The notes beneath the pieces were generated by a model that did no database searches, was not told the origin of the DNA, and saw only the letters and a program-made list of their open reading frames with translations. Source: Chloroflexota bacterium (GTDB taxonomy: Bacteria; Chloroflexota; Anaerolineae; Aggregatilineales; Phototrophicaceae). Taken from it: DNA of 64,000 nt. The stretch covers positions 1,550,001 through 1,614,000 of the forward strand of contig JAIUNI010000001.1 in NCBI GenBank assembly GCA_020161935.1, given 5' to 3'. Below are positions 41,334 through 50,245 of this stretch, piece after piece (positions within the stretch are counted from its first letter, which is position 1; each line of letters begins with the position of its first letter). Position numbers and translations under genes: made by a program.

Positions 41334-42815
41334 TTACGACACTGTAAAATCATTGGCACTTAATACGATGGTTAGGATTTGAATACCGCCACCACGGCGT
41401 ACCCGCAGCGTGACCCTCGAAAACGGGTTTCGGGTTTGCATCACGTCAAGAAACTGTGTGCGCGTGGTCACAATGTCAAGGTCAACGGCGAGGACATAAT
41501 CGCCTTCTTTGACACCCGCCGCTTCCGCAGTTGAACCTACACTCGTAACCAGTAAGCCGGAAGTTGTGTCTTCGACTTCGATACCGACATAAACACTTTT
41601 GGGAAGCGAATTGATTAAGTCGGGTAAGGGGGTATTGGTGGGTCTAAAGGCGAGCTGCGGTGTTGGGGTCAACGATGGCGTGACTGTCGCGGTCGGTGTA
41701 TGCGTTAGGGTTGGCAGCGGCGTATTGGTAGGGGGGCGTGGTGTCGGCGTAAACGTCCGCGTTGGTGGCACGAGTGTGAAGGTCAACGTCAAGGTTGGAA
41801 ACGGGGTTGCGGTCGCGGTGAAGGTTAACGACGGAACGCTGGTAAAGGTGCTGGTCGGTGGCACGGACGTGTTCGTCGCCAATATCACAGTCGCTGTAGC
41901 GCTGGGCGTAAAGGTCGGGGTAGAAGATGGAGTGGGTGTCGATGTGGGAGTAAGCGTGCTGGTCGGTGTGTTGGTGCTGGTTGCAGTCGGTGGTGTTTGG
42001 CTCAACACAAACTGAGTGGCGGCGATGCTTTCGGCGGTAGCGGTGCTGGCAACTGAGGCGCTGCGCTCGGCACGCAGGCGGAAAAACACCTGACTCAAGA
42101 TAAAGACGATGACGGCTACCAATAAGGACAGCCCGACCGCACCCGAAATGATCCGCTGCCGTTGTGCGGCGCGTGTCGCAACACTGCTGCGTTGAAGTTC
42201 AGCCTGAATGGCTTCTATTTCTAAGCGCCGATCCGCGTGCAACTGCGGTTGAGCGGTGAGGAGATCGAGCAAGGAGGTGGCGACTTGAAACGTCTCGTGA
42301 CGTTCCAGAAATTCGCGCACGTTTAAGATGATGGCTTTTTGTTCAGCATCGTCGCTACTTAAGGTCTCGATTCGCTGACGCAGTTCGGCTAACGGCGATA
42401 CCCAATTGGCGTTCGTCGGGAACTTTGCCGGCAGGGATTTAGGCGGCGGCAAATCGGCGATGGCCTGTGCTAAAGCATTTTCGGAGGCTGCGTTTTGGGT
42501 TCGGAAATCAACAACAGATCCCAAATTACGCCCGATCATGCTCACATCTTCCATCAACACCGGAAGAATGTTTTTGCCGAGCTTCTGGGCGTATTGATAT
42601 TCAATTTCACAGGTATAGGATGCCAGTGAAGCAGATGTCAGCGCAGCAACGAACACATCACAGCTTTGAATGCTCGCCAAGACTTGTCGCCAAGTAATGG
42701 GATCACCCACAATCTTTATTTCAAACTCGACATCATGACCCAACGCACCTAGCGCCATGACTAAGGCTTCGACGTGTTCACGATTTACACTGCTATAACT
42801 GACAAATACGATCAT
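41334..42815 (-). CDS. TIR - transmembrane - Thr/Pro stalk - PDZ protein
   Basis: Protein of 493 aa with a rare domain order. A TIR domain spans residues 1-140 (IVFVSYSSVNREHVEALVMA, SLASYTCEIEYQYAQKLGK, with E70 in the place of the NADase catalytic Glu). A helical linker runs to about 220, one transmembrane helix covers 222-245, a Thr/Pro/Ser-rich stalk about 274-395, and a PDZ domain about 405-490 (GLLVTSVGSTAEAAGVKEGD). There is no signal peptide, so TIR is predicted inside and PDZ outside. It lies between a membrane protein and the flippase in the polysaccharide cluster. It could be a transmembrane signalling or defence protein; function is unknown. Confidence 0.87.
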   Translation of the reverse strand: MIVFVSYSSVNREHVEALVMALGALGHDVEFEIKIVGDPITWRQVLASIQSCDVFVAALTSASLASYTCEIEYQYAQKLGKNILPVLMEDVSMIGRNLGSVVDFRTQNAASENALAQAIADLPPPKSLPAKFPTNANWVSPLAELRQRIETLSSDDAEQKAIILNVREFLERHETFQVATSLLDLLTAQPQLHADRRLEIEAIQAELQRSSVATRAAQRQRIISGAVGLSLLVAVIVFILSQVFFRLRAERSASVASTATAESIAATQFVLSQTPPTATSTNTPTSTLTPTSTPTPSSTPTFTPSATATVILATNTSVPPTSTFTSVPSLTFTATATPFPTLTLTFTLVPPTRTFTPTPRPPTNTPLPTLTHTPTATVTPSLTPTPQLAFRPTNTPLPDLINSLPKSVYVGIEVEDTTSGLLVTSVGSTAEAAGVKEGDYVLAVDLDIVTTRTQFLDVMQTRNPFSRVTLRVRRGGGIQILTIVLSANDFTVS

Positions 42816-42851
42816 TTACATCCATTTACCAATTTAGTAGAGAAACGCGAC

Positions 42852-43628
42852 TTAGTTCAGCCACAGGTTAACGGTGCGATAGGGTTGGTTCGGTTCGTCA
42901 GTACGGTACAGAACGGCTTCAATCGGCACAGCAGTATCACGGTTCGTATCAACATCGAGGACATCCTGCCATGTTTCGTCGGCTTGCAATAACAAGCTCG
43001 GATACTCATGGATCACGGTACTGCCCTGCTGCACGACGAGACGATAAGTAACCGCCTTCTGTTCCTCATTCTTGATACCGAGATTGACCTGCGATTTATC
43101 AGGATTGCTCGCAACCATCCAGACCTGCGAGAAGGTTGTATGGGGTTGGTTGAGGACACCATTACGGGCAACCAAGATGGAGATGCTGGCAATGGCGACC
43201 GCTAAGACGAGCACCACAAATTGCAGCGGTTTCAACTCGAAGTTCCACGACTGCACACTGGTTGGTGCGACCAGACCCGGCTCGGCGCGGCCACGCACCA
43301 AGCCAACAATGACTTGAATTAACGTGACAGCCACAATGAAACCTATCCACGACTGGAGTTGCAGTCCCCAAGAGGTGAAGTGGAGGATAAGACCACCGAG
43401 AGTCATAATCGTCAGACCCAGAATAATGGTCATTAAGATCCATACCGCACCGCGCAAGCGCAACCCTGCTCCCCACGCATGTAAGGCTGTATGCCCAACA
43501 AATATGAGCAGCAGTGAGGCAAAAATCGTTCGAATAAACCCAATTTGCGGATCAAGCCACAAGATGACCGCCATGATGACCGTGGCGACCGCAATCAGCA
43601 GCAGTTGAGGTGTTTTACGGATTAACAT
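42852..43628 (-). CDS. Membrane protein, DUF1616-like
   Basis: Protein of 258 aa with five hydrophobic segments in the first 165 residues (LLLIAVATVIMAVILWL, TIFASLLLIFVGHTALHAW and on) and a soluble C-terminal beta-rich domain (QVWMVASNPDKSQVNLGIKN, YRLVVQQGSTVIHEYPSLLL). The arrangement resembles DUF1616 proteins found with cell-surface polysaccharide and S-layer glycosylation genes. Its start overlaps the end of the upstream gene by 14 bp. No catalytic motif is seen. Confidence 0.7.
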   Translation of the reverse strand: MLIRKTPQLLLIAVATVIMAVILWLDPQIGFIRTIFASLLLIFVGHTALHAWGAGLRLRGAVWILMTIILGLTIMTLGGLILHFTSWGLQLQSWIGFIVAVTLIQVIVGLVRGRAEPGLVAPTSVQSWNFELKPLQFVVLVLAVAIASISILVARNGVLNQPHTTFSQVWMVASNPDKSQVNLGIKNEEQKAVTYRLVVQQGSTVIHEYPSLLLQADETWQDVLDVDTNRDTAVPIEAVLYRTDEPNQPYRTVNLWLN

Positions 43629-45621
43629 TGAGCGCTCTCACATCGTAGATACTGATATTCCCATCATCGAAAACACGTGACACATTGGCAAGGTTCGCGA
43701 ACTTTTCTAAGGATTCAAGCGGCATCGGCACGGTGTACCTATTTCCATTCGGTTCGCCGCCTTCAAAATACACGCCGACCAGCGGCAAGCTGGTACTCAG
43801 CCGCTTATCTACAAGCAGGTACTCAACCTCGACTCGTCTCATCAGTTCCAGTTCGGTGTCGCCGACCACCGGCGCTGTAAACACCGAAGCGAGATATGTG
43901 GAATCGGAGAGATGGGTGATTGGCCGCTGTTCACCATACACGGCTAATAAGAGCGTGTTGATGCGGTCGGCGCTGACGCGGCTGTCATGCGGGATATTCG
44001 CCTCAACCCACTTGGAGGCTTCGACACCCTGATTTTCAATCGAGCGTGTATCCGCCGAAACAAGGTATGAACCGGGGAGACGTGCCCACGGCGGCCAACC
44101 GGAAATGGTACCGCCCAAGAAAATAATGCTCGCCCAAACGACAAAAGCACCCTTCCAAACAGGCTTGATGAATGAAATTGACCTGAGCGATAGGAAACCG
44201 ATGGTTATTACAAAGGCAATCGCCCAAAACAGAAACTCGGACGAACGGTTCGCGATTTCCCAGCCACTCGAAGTCAAGCGGAAGCCCTGCATAACCGGGT
44301 GCAGCAGCACGATGAGCGCTAATGTGTAAGCGAGCGCGTTGTTGCGGTAGCGCTGCCACGACTGGAGCAAACCGTAGCGCAGACGGGTGATACGCTTGCC
44401 GAGGAAACTCTTTTGGAAGGGCGACCGCGCAATTTCGAACAAACCAAAGGGCAAGATGAGCAAAATCAGGGCGACGGCTCCGATGCCGACGATACGTTCC
44501 CATATCGGGGCAACCTGACCCGTAGCACTGCGGAACAACTCACGTCCTTCCTGCTCATCCAGAATGAGGCGAGAAAATTCCGTGATGCCGTTGCGGAACA
44601 CGGGGCCTAAGTACTCGCTGGTGGTGTTGCCTACGGCTTGCGACCAGCCCCAAACGATGGCTAAGGTCACAATGGCGATGATGCCGATATGCTGCCAATC
44701 GCCTGATTTACGATTCTTGAAGAAGGCGACGACTGCCCAAACACCGAGCATCCCCACCACCACATAACTGGTTAAGTGATGGGTGATTGTTAGCGCACCA
44801 ATCAAGGGAATCATCAACAAGGTGTGCTGCACAAAATTACGGAGCGGCTTGCGATTAGCATATGCAACCCAAAAGAGCAGCGTAATGGCAATTGGCAGCG
44901 AAAGTGATTCATATGAGAACTGCGAGTCAAAGAATACAAAGTTCGAGTTGGCGCAATACAAAATGGCCGCGACACCACCAATTTGCGGGGAACTACTGAT
45001 ACGTTCATAGAACAAGTAGAGCGCCAGCATGAAGGCGACGCGACCGATGCCCAGAATGATTAAGCCCGACTCCACGACTGACATCCCGCTGAGGTTGGCA
45101 AAAGCAGTGGTGATAATTTCGAGGCCGGGATAAAGCGCGCTGACTGGCAGGATCGAATTTTCGGTAAAGAGGCGCTGCGTTTGTATGATGTGATTTGCAG
45201 TGTTCCAGTGCAAAAACTCATCGTAGAACGTGAAGTCGAGCGGACTGTGCAGCACCTTCACGAGGTATAGGGCAATACCCAGCGTAACTACGAGGCCGAT
45301 ACGTTCGCGCCGAGAGATGGTTGGAGAGATTAACCGGTAGGCAATCGGAGCGAAAATGATGAGCAAGCTAATCCAAAAGACAAATGCGCCTAATTCGCTT
45401 TGATTACGTTGAAGTGTGTATGCTGTCGCAACCAATAACAACGCACAAGCATCCAACAAGGCGATAGCCGGAAACCAGCCCCAACGTGTTGCTTCGACCT
45501 CAGAGCCTAAGACAGCATCCGTGGCAGAAGGCATATCCGGTGCATACGTCGCAGTCTGGTAAGGAGAATTTGGTAGGGATTGTGCCATATTACTGATCAT
45601 CATTTCTTCATGCCACTGCAT
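43615..45621 (-). CDS. Polytopic membrane glycosyltransferase-like protein (GT-C type)
   Basis: Large membrane protein of 668 aa with about 12 hydrophobic segments and a C-terminal soluble part. An acidic motif in the first outer loop, DFTFYDEFLHW, is placed like the catalytic acidic pair of GT-C enzymes such as PMT/ArnT relatives. The C-terminal region (NIPHDSRVSADRIN, YLLVDKRLSTSLP) is typical of such proteins in surface-glycan clusters. Several Met codons (45621, 45603, 45600, 45588) could start it, and none has a strong ribosome-binding site. It could also be the cluster's polymerase. Confidence 0.75.
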   Translation of the reverse strand: MQWHEEMMISNMAQSLPNSPYQTATYAPDMPSATDAVLGSEVEATRWGWFPAIALLDACALLLVATAYTLQRNQSELGAFVFWISLLIIFAPIAYRLISPTISRRERIGLVVTLGIALYLVKVLHSPLDFTFYDEFLHWNTANHIIQTQRLFTENSILPVSALYPGLEIITTAFANLSGMSVVESGLIILGIGRVAFMLALYLFYERISSSPQIGGVAAILYCANSNFVFFDSQFSYESLSLPIAITLLFWVAYANRKPLRNFVQHTLLMIPLIGALTITHHLTSYVVVGMLGVWAVVAFFKNRKSGDWQHIGIIAIVTLAIVWGWSQAVGNTTSEYLGPVFRNGITEFSRLILDEQEGRELFRSATGQVAPIWERIVGIGAVALILLILPFGLFEIARSPFQKSFLGKRITRLRYGLLQSWQRYRNNALAYTLALIVLLHPVMQGFRLTSSGWEIANRSSEFLFWAIAFVITIGFLSLRSISFIKPVWKGAFVVWASIIFLGGTISGWPPWARLPGSYLVSADTRSIENQGVEASKWVEANIPHDSRVSADRINTLLLAVYGEQRPITHLSDSTYLASVFTAPVVGDTELELMRRVEVEYLLVDKRLSTSLPLVGVYFEGGEPNGNRYTVPMPLESLEKFANLANVSRVFDDGNISIYDVRALNVNP

Positions 45622-45677
45622 GAACAGGTCTACAAGACACTAAACAAAGTAACAACGCAACCTTTCAGAGACATAAC

Positions 45678-46676
45678 TTATGTCTTGAGCGCGGGTAGTA
45701 CGCTGCAATCACCCCCGGTCGCCCGTACTACATCCGAGCGTACCCAGCGATCTCCGGTCGAAACTCGCCACCACACAAAACCATCGTTATCAAGGGATTG
45801 GGCATCTACGGTTACGGTATCCCCTGCAAGTAATTTGCCGACAATTTCGAAGTTTAGACCGGGGCCGAAACGCAGGTTGCCATTGAAATTACCATTGGGG
45901 GTAACAGTGCATGTCGCGCCGGCAACCGAATTACTACCGGGAACGTTTGCTATGCTCGGATCACTAAACGGTGAGATCGGCAGTACGCCTACATCACCGA
46001 TGAGTTCGCGAATAGCATCCGCACCGGGAAACGACACCGGGCCTTCATAACCGGCACTGCGCTCCAAGAAGGGTTGCAACGCGGGTACGGCCTCGGTGAT
46101 GTTAAAGAATAGGGCGCGTGCAAGCGCCACATTATTCGGTCGCCGACCGCCGATACCCCTGACGAGCGCCAGATGTTCCTGCTCAACTGCGCTGACTTGA
46201 GCCGAGGTTGCAGCCAGCAGCGGGAAACCGAGTTGAGCGAACTGGCGCGTGGCAGCCAAGTAAGCGGCGATGAAAGTGGTTTCGAGCTGCTCGGTAATGA
46301 GTGAGAACTGTTCGCGATCATTGTAGACATCGACCGGCAAATAAAACCGTTCAGTGACGGGCGCAGCTTCGTTCAAGTATAAGAGTTCGAGATGCTGTAG
46401 CTCGGCATCCAAAAACCCTTTGAGAACTTCGATTTCATCGGGGGCGAGTGCAATGTTGCTGTCGGTCAGCACGCGATAGTAATGCGTACACGCGATGAGT
46501 TCCGCAGTCGCGGCGAGGTTGACAATCGTCTGCGGGTCATTGGCGTTGTCCTGCGCTGAAAGCTGGCTGTAGTTAAACAGTTGGTTGAAGGTTAGCAGTG
46601 AGGCACTACCGGCCACCGCACCTTTTAACAGCGAACGTCTGGAAAGCTGATTAGCTGAAGTCATCGGCGCACTCAT
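45678..46676 (-). CDS. Tat-exported ferritin-like protein with C-terminal SH3 domain
   Basis: Exported protein of 332 aa. A twin-arginine signal (SRRSLLKGAVAGSASLLTF) lies at about residues 12-30. A four-helix ferritin-like domain of the desiccation-associated type follows (AATAELIACTHYY, LDAELQHLELL, TTFIAAYLAATRQFA, VSAVEQEHLALVR), with Glu and ExxH metal positions. The C-terminus holds a bacterial SH3 domain (GNLRFGPGLNFEIVGKLLAGD, WWRVSTGDRWVRS). The ATG at 46676 lies one base after the stop of its paralogue. The SH3 part may tether it to the cell wall or to glycan. Confidence 0.85.
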   Translation of the reverse strand: MSAPMTSANQLSRRSLLKGAVAGSASLLTFNQLFNYSQLSAQDNANDPQTIVNLAATAELIACTHYYRVLTDSNIALAPDEIEVLKGFLDAELQHLELLYLNEAAPVTERFYLPVDVYNDREQFSLITEQLETTFIAAYLAATRQFAQLGFPLLAATSAQVSAVEQEHLALVRGIGGRRPNNVALARALFFNITEAVPALQPFLERSAGYEGPVSFPGADAIRELIGDVGVLPISPFSDPSIANVPGSNSVAGATCTVTPNGNFNGNLRFGPGLNFEIVGKLLAGDTVTVDAQSLDNDGFVWWRVSTGDRWVRSDVVRATGGDCSVLPALKT

Positions 46677-46677
46677 T

Positions 46678-47388
46678 TCACTCGTTCGAGGCCGTAAAAG
46701 GCTCGACGGCTTCGACACCCTGCGTACCGACTAAGCCGCGAATTGTTTCGGCACCGGGGAAGGCGCGAGGGCCGCGAAAGCCATCACCACCTTCAAGGAA
46801 AGGTCGTAAAACGGGTACAACCTCTGACACGTTGTAATAGTTTGCCGCAGGGAGTGAGGTGTTGTTCGGAAGGAGGTTTGCCAACTGGCGAATGAGCGCT
46901 AAATGCACGCCTTCGGTAACGACAATTTGGGCGGTCGTTGCTGCCAGCAGTGGATTGCCCAATTCCGCGAGGCGGCGGGTGGCTGCCAGATAGGCACTAA
47001 TAAATGCTGTTTCTGCCTGCTGCGTGACGGTCGAAAAATTCGCGCGGTCGTTGTAAACATTGAACGGCATATAAAACTGCGTCGTGAGAGTCTCACCGCC
47101 GTTTTCAGTCAAATATTCGTAGTGATAAAGCTCGGAGTCGAGTGCTGAAATTAATATCGCACGTTCAGCGGGCGTTAATTGAATTTTGCTATCCGTTAGC
47201 GCAATGTAGTAATGGGTACAAGCCAATGCTTCGGCAGTCGCAGCCAAATCTAAAATGGTATCGACATCATCACCGTTGGCCTGAGCCGCTAGTTCGCTGT
47301 AGCCAAATAATTGATCAAACGTCACGATTGACAGGCCAACACCTGTCAGACCTGCTTTTAGAAATGCGCGTCGAGATTGATTTGTCAT
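46678..47388 (-). CDS. Tat-exported ferritin-like protein
   Basis: Protein of 236 aa, paralogous to the downstream gene but without SH3. The signal is SRRAFLKAGLTGVGLSIVTF. Ferritin-like helices show AATAEALACTHYYIALTD, LDSELYHYEYL, ETAFISAYLAATRRLAELG and VVTEGVHLALIR. The family is known from desiccation-associated plant and bacterial proteins; the metal and reaction are not settled. The ATG at 47388 overlaps the TGA of the acyltransferase gene, so its expression is tied to the polysaccharide cluster. Confidence 0.85.
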   Translation of the reverse strand: MTNQSRRAFLKAGLTGVGLSIVTFDQLFGYSELAAQANGDDVDTILDLAATAEALACTHYYIALTDSKIQLTPAERAILISALDSELYHYEYLTENGGETLTTQFYMPFNVYNDRANFSTVTQQAETAFISAYLAATRRLAELGNPLLAATTAQIVVTEGVHLALIRQLANLLPNNTSLPAANYYNVSEVVPVLRPFLEGGDGFRGPRAFPGAETIRGLVGTQGVEAVEPFTASNE

Positions 47389-48083
47389 AATTCCACTTGT
47401 TTTCTTTCGTCCACAACCAAGTTCGCCTCTTCCCACAGATCACGCTCGTGCAAGCTGTTCAAGCGCTTTTCATCTCGCTGCATATTCTCGTAGAGGACGA
47501 AATCGAAACTCCCCTTATAAGACACAACACGGGCTGGTGCGCCCACTGCAACCGCACAATCAGAGAGATCATGCGTGACGACTGCGTTCGCGCCAATGGC
47601 AACATCGTTACCTATGGTTACTTTACCGACAACCTTCGCACCTGCGCCGAAGTACACGCGATCACCGACAACCGGTAGACCACGCTTGTCGCCACGTCCG
47701 GCTACGCCAATGGTGACTTCGTGCGACAAATTGCAGTTTTCGCCGATGATACTGGCTCCGACAAAGATCGAGCCGAAATGGTTAATGTACAAGCCGCTGC
47801 CAATTCGCGCTTGGGTGGAAAGTGAAATTCCTGAGTAGATTTCGACCAGTCGTTTACCCACGATATAAAAAGGCCGAAGGAACTTGAGCAAGGTACGCGA
47901 AGAAGCATCCACATCCGCATACCAAATCCAATGACCGATGCGGTAATAAAGCCCTGCGATCAAGCCGGGACACATCACAAATAACGCTGGATAAGAGCGT
48001 TTTTCGGTTACACGGTAGCGGGACAGATCGCCTAGCATGTAGCGCAAGGTTGTCTTAAAGGAAATTGCGTAAGTTTCGCTCAT
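47385..48083 (-). CDS. Hexapeptide-repeat acetyltransferase (serine-acetyltransferase-like)
   Basis: Left-handed beta-helix acyltransferase of 232 aa. The N-terminal helical part (about 1-95) is followed by hexapeptide turns: RIGSGLYINHFGSIFVGASI, GENCNLSHEVTIGVAG, VGDRVYFGAGAKVVGKV and AIGANAVVTHDLSD. The catalytic His is probably in INHFGSI or SHEVTIG. Serine acetyltransferases and polysaccharide O-acetyltransferases share this form; the glycosyltransferase neighbours favour glycan acetylation. Confidence 0.82.
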   Translation of the reverse strand: MSETYAISFKTTLRYMLGDLSRYRVTEKRSYPALFVMCPGLIAGLYYRIGHWIWYADVDASSRTLLKFLRPFYIVGKRLVEIYSGISLSTQARIGSGLYINHFGSIFVGASIIGENCNLSHEVTIGVAGRGDKRGLPVVGDRVYFGAGAKVVGKVTIGNDVAIGANAVVTHDLSDCAVAVGAPARVVSYKGSFDFVLYENMQRDEKRLNSLHERDLWEEANLVVDERKQVEL

Positions 48084-48110
48084 TGTAAACTCAAGGATGA
48101 GATAATTCTG

Positions 48111-49283
48111 CTAACCGAGAACCGAGGCGTACTGACGTTTTGCGACAATTTGCTGATAAGTGCTTAACAATGATGCTGCACAATCATCCCATGTCGGCAG
48201 AGTAACCCCTTCCGGGTTTATAGGATGCTCCAGTTGATTCAAAATCGCCTGTGCAACTTCATCGGATGTGCTGTTCGGCGCAATCGCCCTCACCCATCCT
48301 TTGTGGGCTAACTCACTTAAGCCAGAGGTGTCATACACCAAGACGGAACAACCGAGTGACAGCGCTTCCATCACAGCTACCGGATGCGCCTCGTACTCGC
48401 TGAACAAGACGACCAGCGAAGCCTGTGATAACAGCCCAGCCATACCCTGTCGATCTTCGGCAGGAATTGCACCGATCTCGACATGGGCTTCCAAACCTTT
48501 GTCGCGCACAAGCTGGCGCAGCTCGGCTTCGTAAGGCCCACCGCCTACAATACGGAGTTTTACATTAGGGTTCTTTTCCAAGACCATTGGCAGCGCATTG
48601 ATGGCATGGTGGTGGCCTTTGTAGCGCTCCACGCGCCCCGGGGAGACAATCAAGGTTTCTCGCGTTGGAGGCACTTCGGCGGTCAGCTTCGGAAGCTGCG
48701 AACCATTGGGAATAACGACAAAGTGGCTCAGGTCGATTCCTAGATGTTCTTGAAAGAATTTCGCTTCAAATTGTGATACACAGATCAACCGGTCGGCCCG
48801 TTTGAGCAACGGCGCGAGTAATAACCGCTGCATTCCACGTGCCGCCGTCCGCACTGAAGATGAATGTCCACCGCTGTGAAAGCTCACGACATAGGGAGTC
48901 TTCGATGCTAGCGCTGCCAACATCGTGATGGGGGCGACTAGCGTGTGATAGCCCTGTAAATGGATGATGTCCCACTTATTCTGGGTGATATACGAATAGA
49001 TTGCCGGTGCGAGGTAATAATCACGGTTGGATGGATAGGCGGGAACGCGATGTATTTTGAGACCCTCACGTTCATCGTCAACCGGGAGTTTTTTGCTTGG
49101 ATCAGTGGTTAATACGGTCACGTCATGCCCCAGCGCTTTCATACGCCAACCGACCTCATGCACATGGGTTTCGGTACCACCGACATAAGGTGAATAGCGG
49201 GCGGAGACCATTAGAATGCGGAGACGGTTGCTGCCGGAAGCGGTTCTTCCTGCTGTGGTTTGAGAGTCCAAAACGAAATCCAC
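48111..49283 (-). CDS. Glycosyltransferase family 4
   Basis: GT-B retaining glycosyltransferase of 390 aa. The N-terminal domain has ILMVSARYSPYVGGTETHVHEV and the C-terminal domain has VSPGRVERYKGHHHAINAL and EYEAHPVAVMEALSLGCSVL, carrying the E-x7-E nucleotide-sugar motif. The start is GTG at 49283, four bases after the preceding stop, with GGGGA upstream. It is expected at the cytoplasmic face of the membrane, adding a sugar to a lipid-linked glycan. Confidence 0.92.
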   Translation of the reverse strand: MDFVLDSQTTAGRTASGSNRLRILMVSARYSPYVGGTETHVHEVGWRMKALGHDVTVLTTDPSKKLPVDDEREGLKIHRVPAYPSNRDYYLAPAIYSYITQNKWDIIHLQGYHTLVAPITMLAALASKTPYVVSFHSGGHSSSVRTAARGMQRLLLAPLLKRADRLICVSQFEAKFFQEHLGIDLSHFVVIPNGSQLPKLTAEVPPTRETLIVSPGRVERYKGHHHAINALPMVLEKNPNVKLRIVGGGPYEAELRQLVRDKGLEAHVEIGAIPAEDRQGMAGLLSQASLVVLFSEYEAHPVAVMEALSLGCSVLVYDTSGLSELAHKGWVRAIAPNSTSDEVAQAILNQLEHPINPEGVTLPTWDDCAASLLSTYQQIVAKRQYASVLG

Positions 49284-49287
49284 TCTA

Positions 49288-50226
49288 CTATCCCCTTATA
49301 TATCCCGCAGTTGTAATCATGAGTCCGGCTACGATTGCACCTGCACGTTTTAGACCGTCTCGATCACCGCGTAAAACCGCATCACTTATACCTTTTATTA
49401 CCCCTTTCGGCAGCGTAATTAAGGCATGGGTACGTTCGGAGGCCAAACCATCTTTTTGACCAACGATTTTTGAGATGAGCGCCTTTGAAAGCCCTTCGGC
49501 GTAACAACGCGACCGGTAATATGACCAGCCTGTGCGCTTCAACGGAACACTGTGGTGAACGACTGTGTTCGGGTCATATACAAAGCGGGCATTCGGAACC
49601 GCTTGACGGACACGGATGCACAATTCCGTCTCTTCGCATCCAAGTGGTACCGCGTCTACACGACCGATACCCACGCGAAAACCGCCGACTTTATCAAATA
49701 CTTCACGGCGGATCAGCATATTCGCACCGACGAGGTTACGAACGTCAGCGGTTTGTTCCGGCACACCCTTATGGGTACAACCGACCACCCAGTAGAATTC
49801 TTCGGGCATCCACATCGGACGATCTGTTTCCCACTTCGGGATAATGCGCCCACCCGCGCCCATAATCAGCGGGTCATGAGCGATAATTTGGCTCAGGTTT
49901 TTCAACCAGTCCACTTCAATTACTGCATCATCGTCTACAAAGCCAATCAGCGTTGCAGACGATGCCGCCGTAATACCACTGTTGCGTGCGCCGGAAAGCC
50001 CCTTCTCCTCGGCATTTTCTATCGCAAGAACCGAAGGGAAACGTTCTTTCACACGCGCTAACAATGCTGGATTATGGTCGATGACGACCACAATTTGTCG
50101 AACAGGTTGACTTTGTGCCTGTACAGCTTCGATAGCATCGACAAGCTGCGACCAACGTTCATCCGTATAGGCACATATAATGACGGTGGCATCTAAAGGT
50201 ATCGAATTGGCAACAGGTGTATTCAT
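49288..50226 (-). CDS. Glycosyltransferase family 2
   Basis: GT-A inverting glycosyltransferase-like protein of 312 aa. The Rossmann start is ATVIICAYTDERWSQLVDAI, with the LSGARNSGITAASSATLIGF segment followed by the DDDA metal-binding acidic motif, then GCEETELCIRVRQAVPNARF as the ED/base region. The ATG at 50226 is used; the longer frame to 50355 overlaps the preceding gene. A weakly hydrophobic C-terminus (AGAIVAGLMITTAGYIRG) may touch the membrane. Confidence 0.9.
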   Translation of the reverse strand: MNTPVANSIPLDATVIICAYTDERWSQLVDAIEAVQAQSQPVRQIVVVIDHNPALLARVKERFPSVLAIENAEEKGLSGARNSGITAASSATLIGFVDDDAVIEVDWLKNLSQIIAHDPLIMGAGGRIIPKWETDRPMWMPEEFYWVVGCTHKGVPEQTADVRNLVGANMLIRREVFDKVGGFRVGIGRVDAVPLGCEETELCIRVRQAVPNARFVYDPNTVVHHSVPLKRTGWSYYRSRCYAEGLSKALISKIVGQKDGLASERTHALITLPKGVIKGISDAVLRGDRDGLKRAGAIVAGLMITTAGYIRG

Positions 50227-50245
50227 TGCTTCGTGACCGAACCCA

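Noticed and set aside
41599..42015. Plus-strand frame rich in Val-Gly repeats
   Set aside because: It is the complement of the Thr/Pro stalk of the TIR-PDZ protein; the repeat composition explains the open frame.
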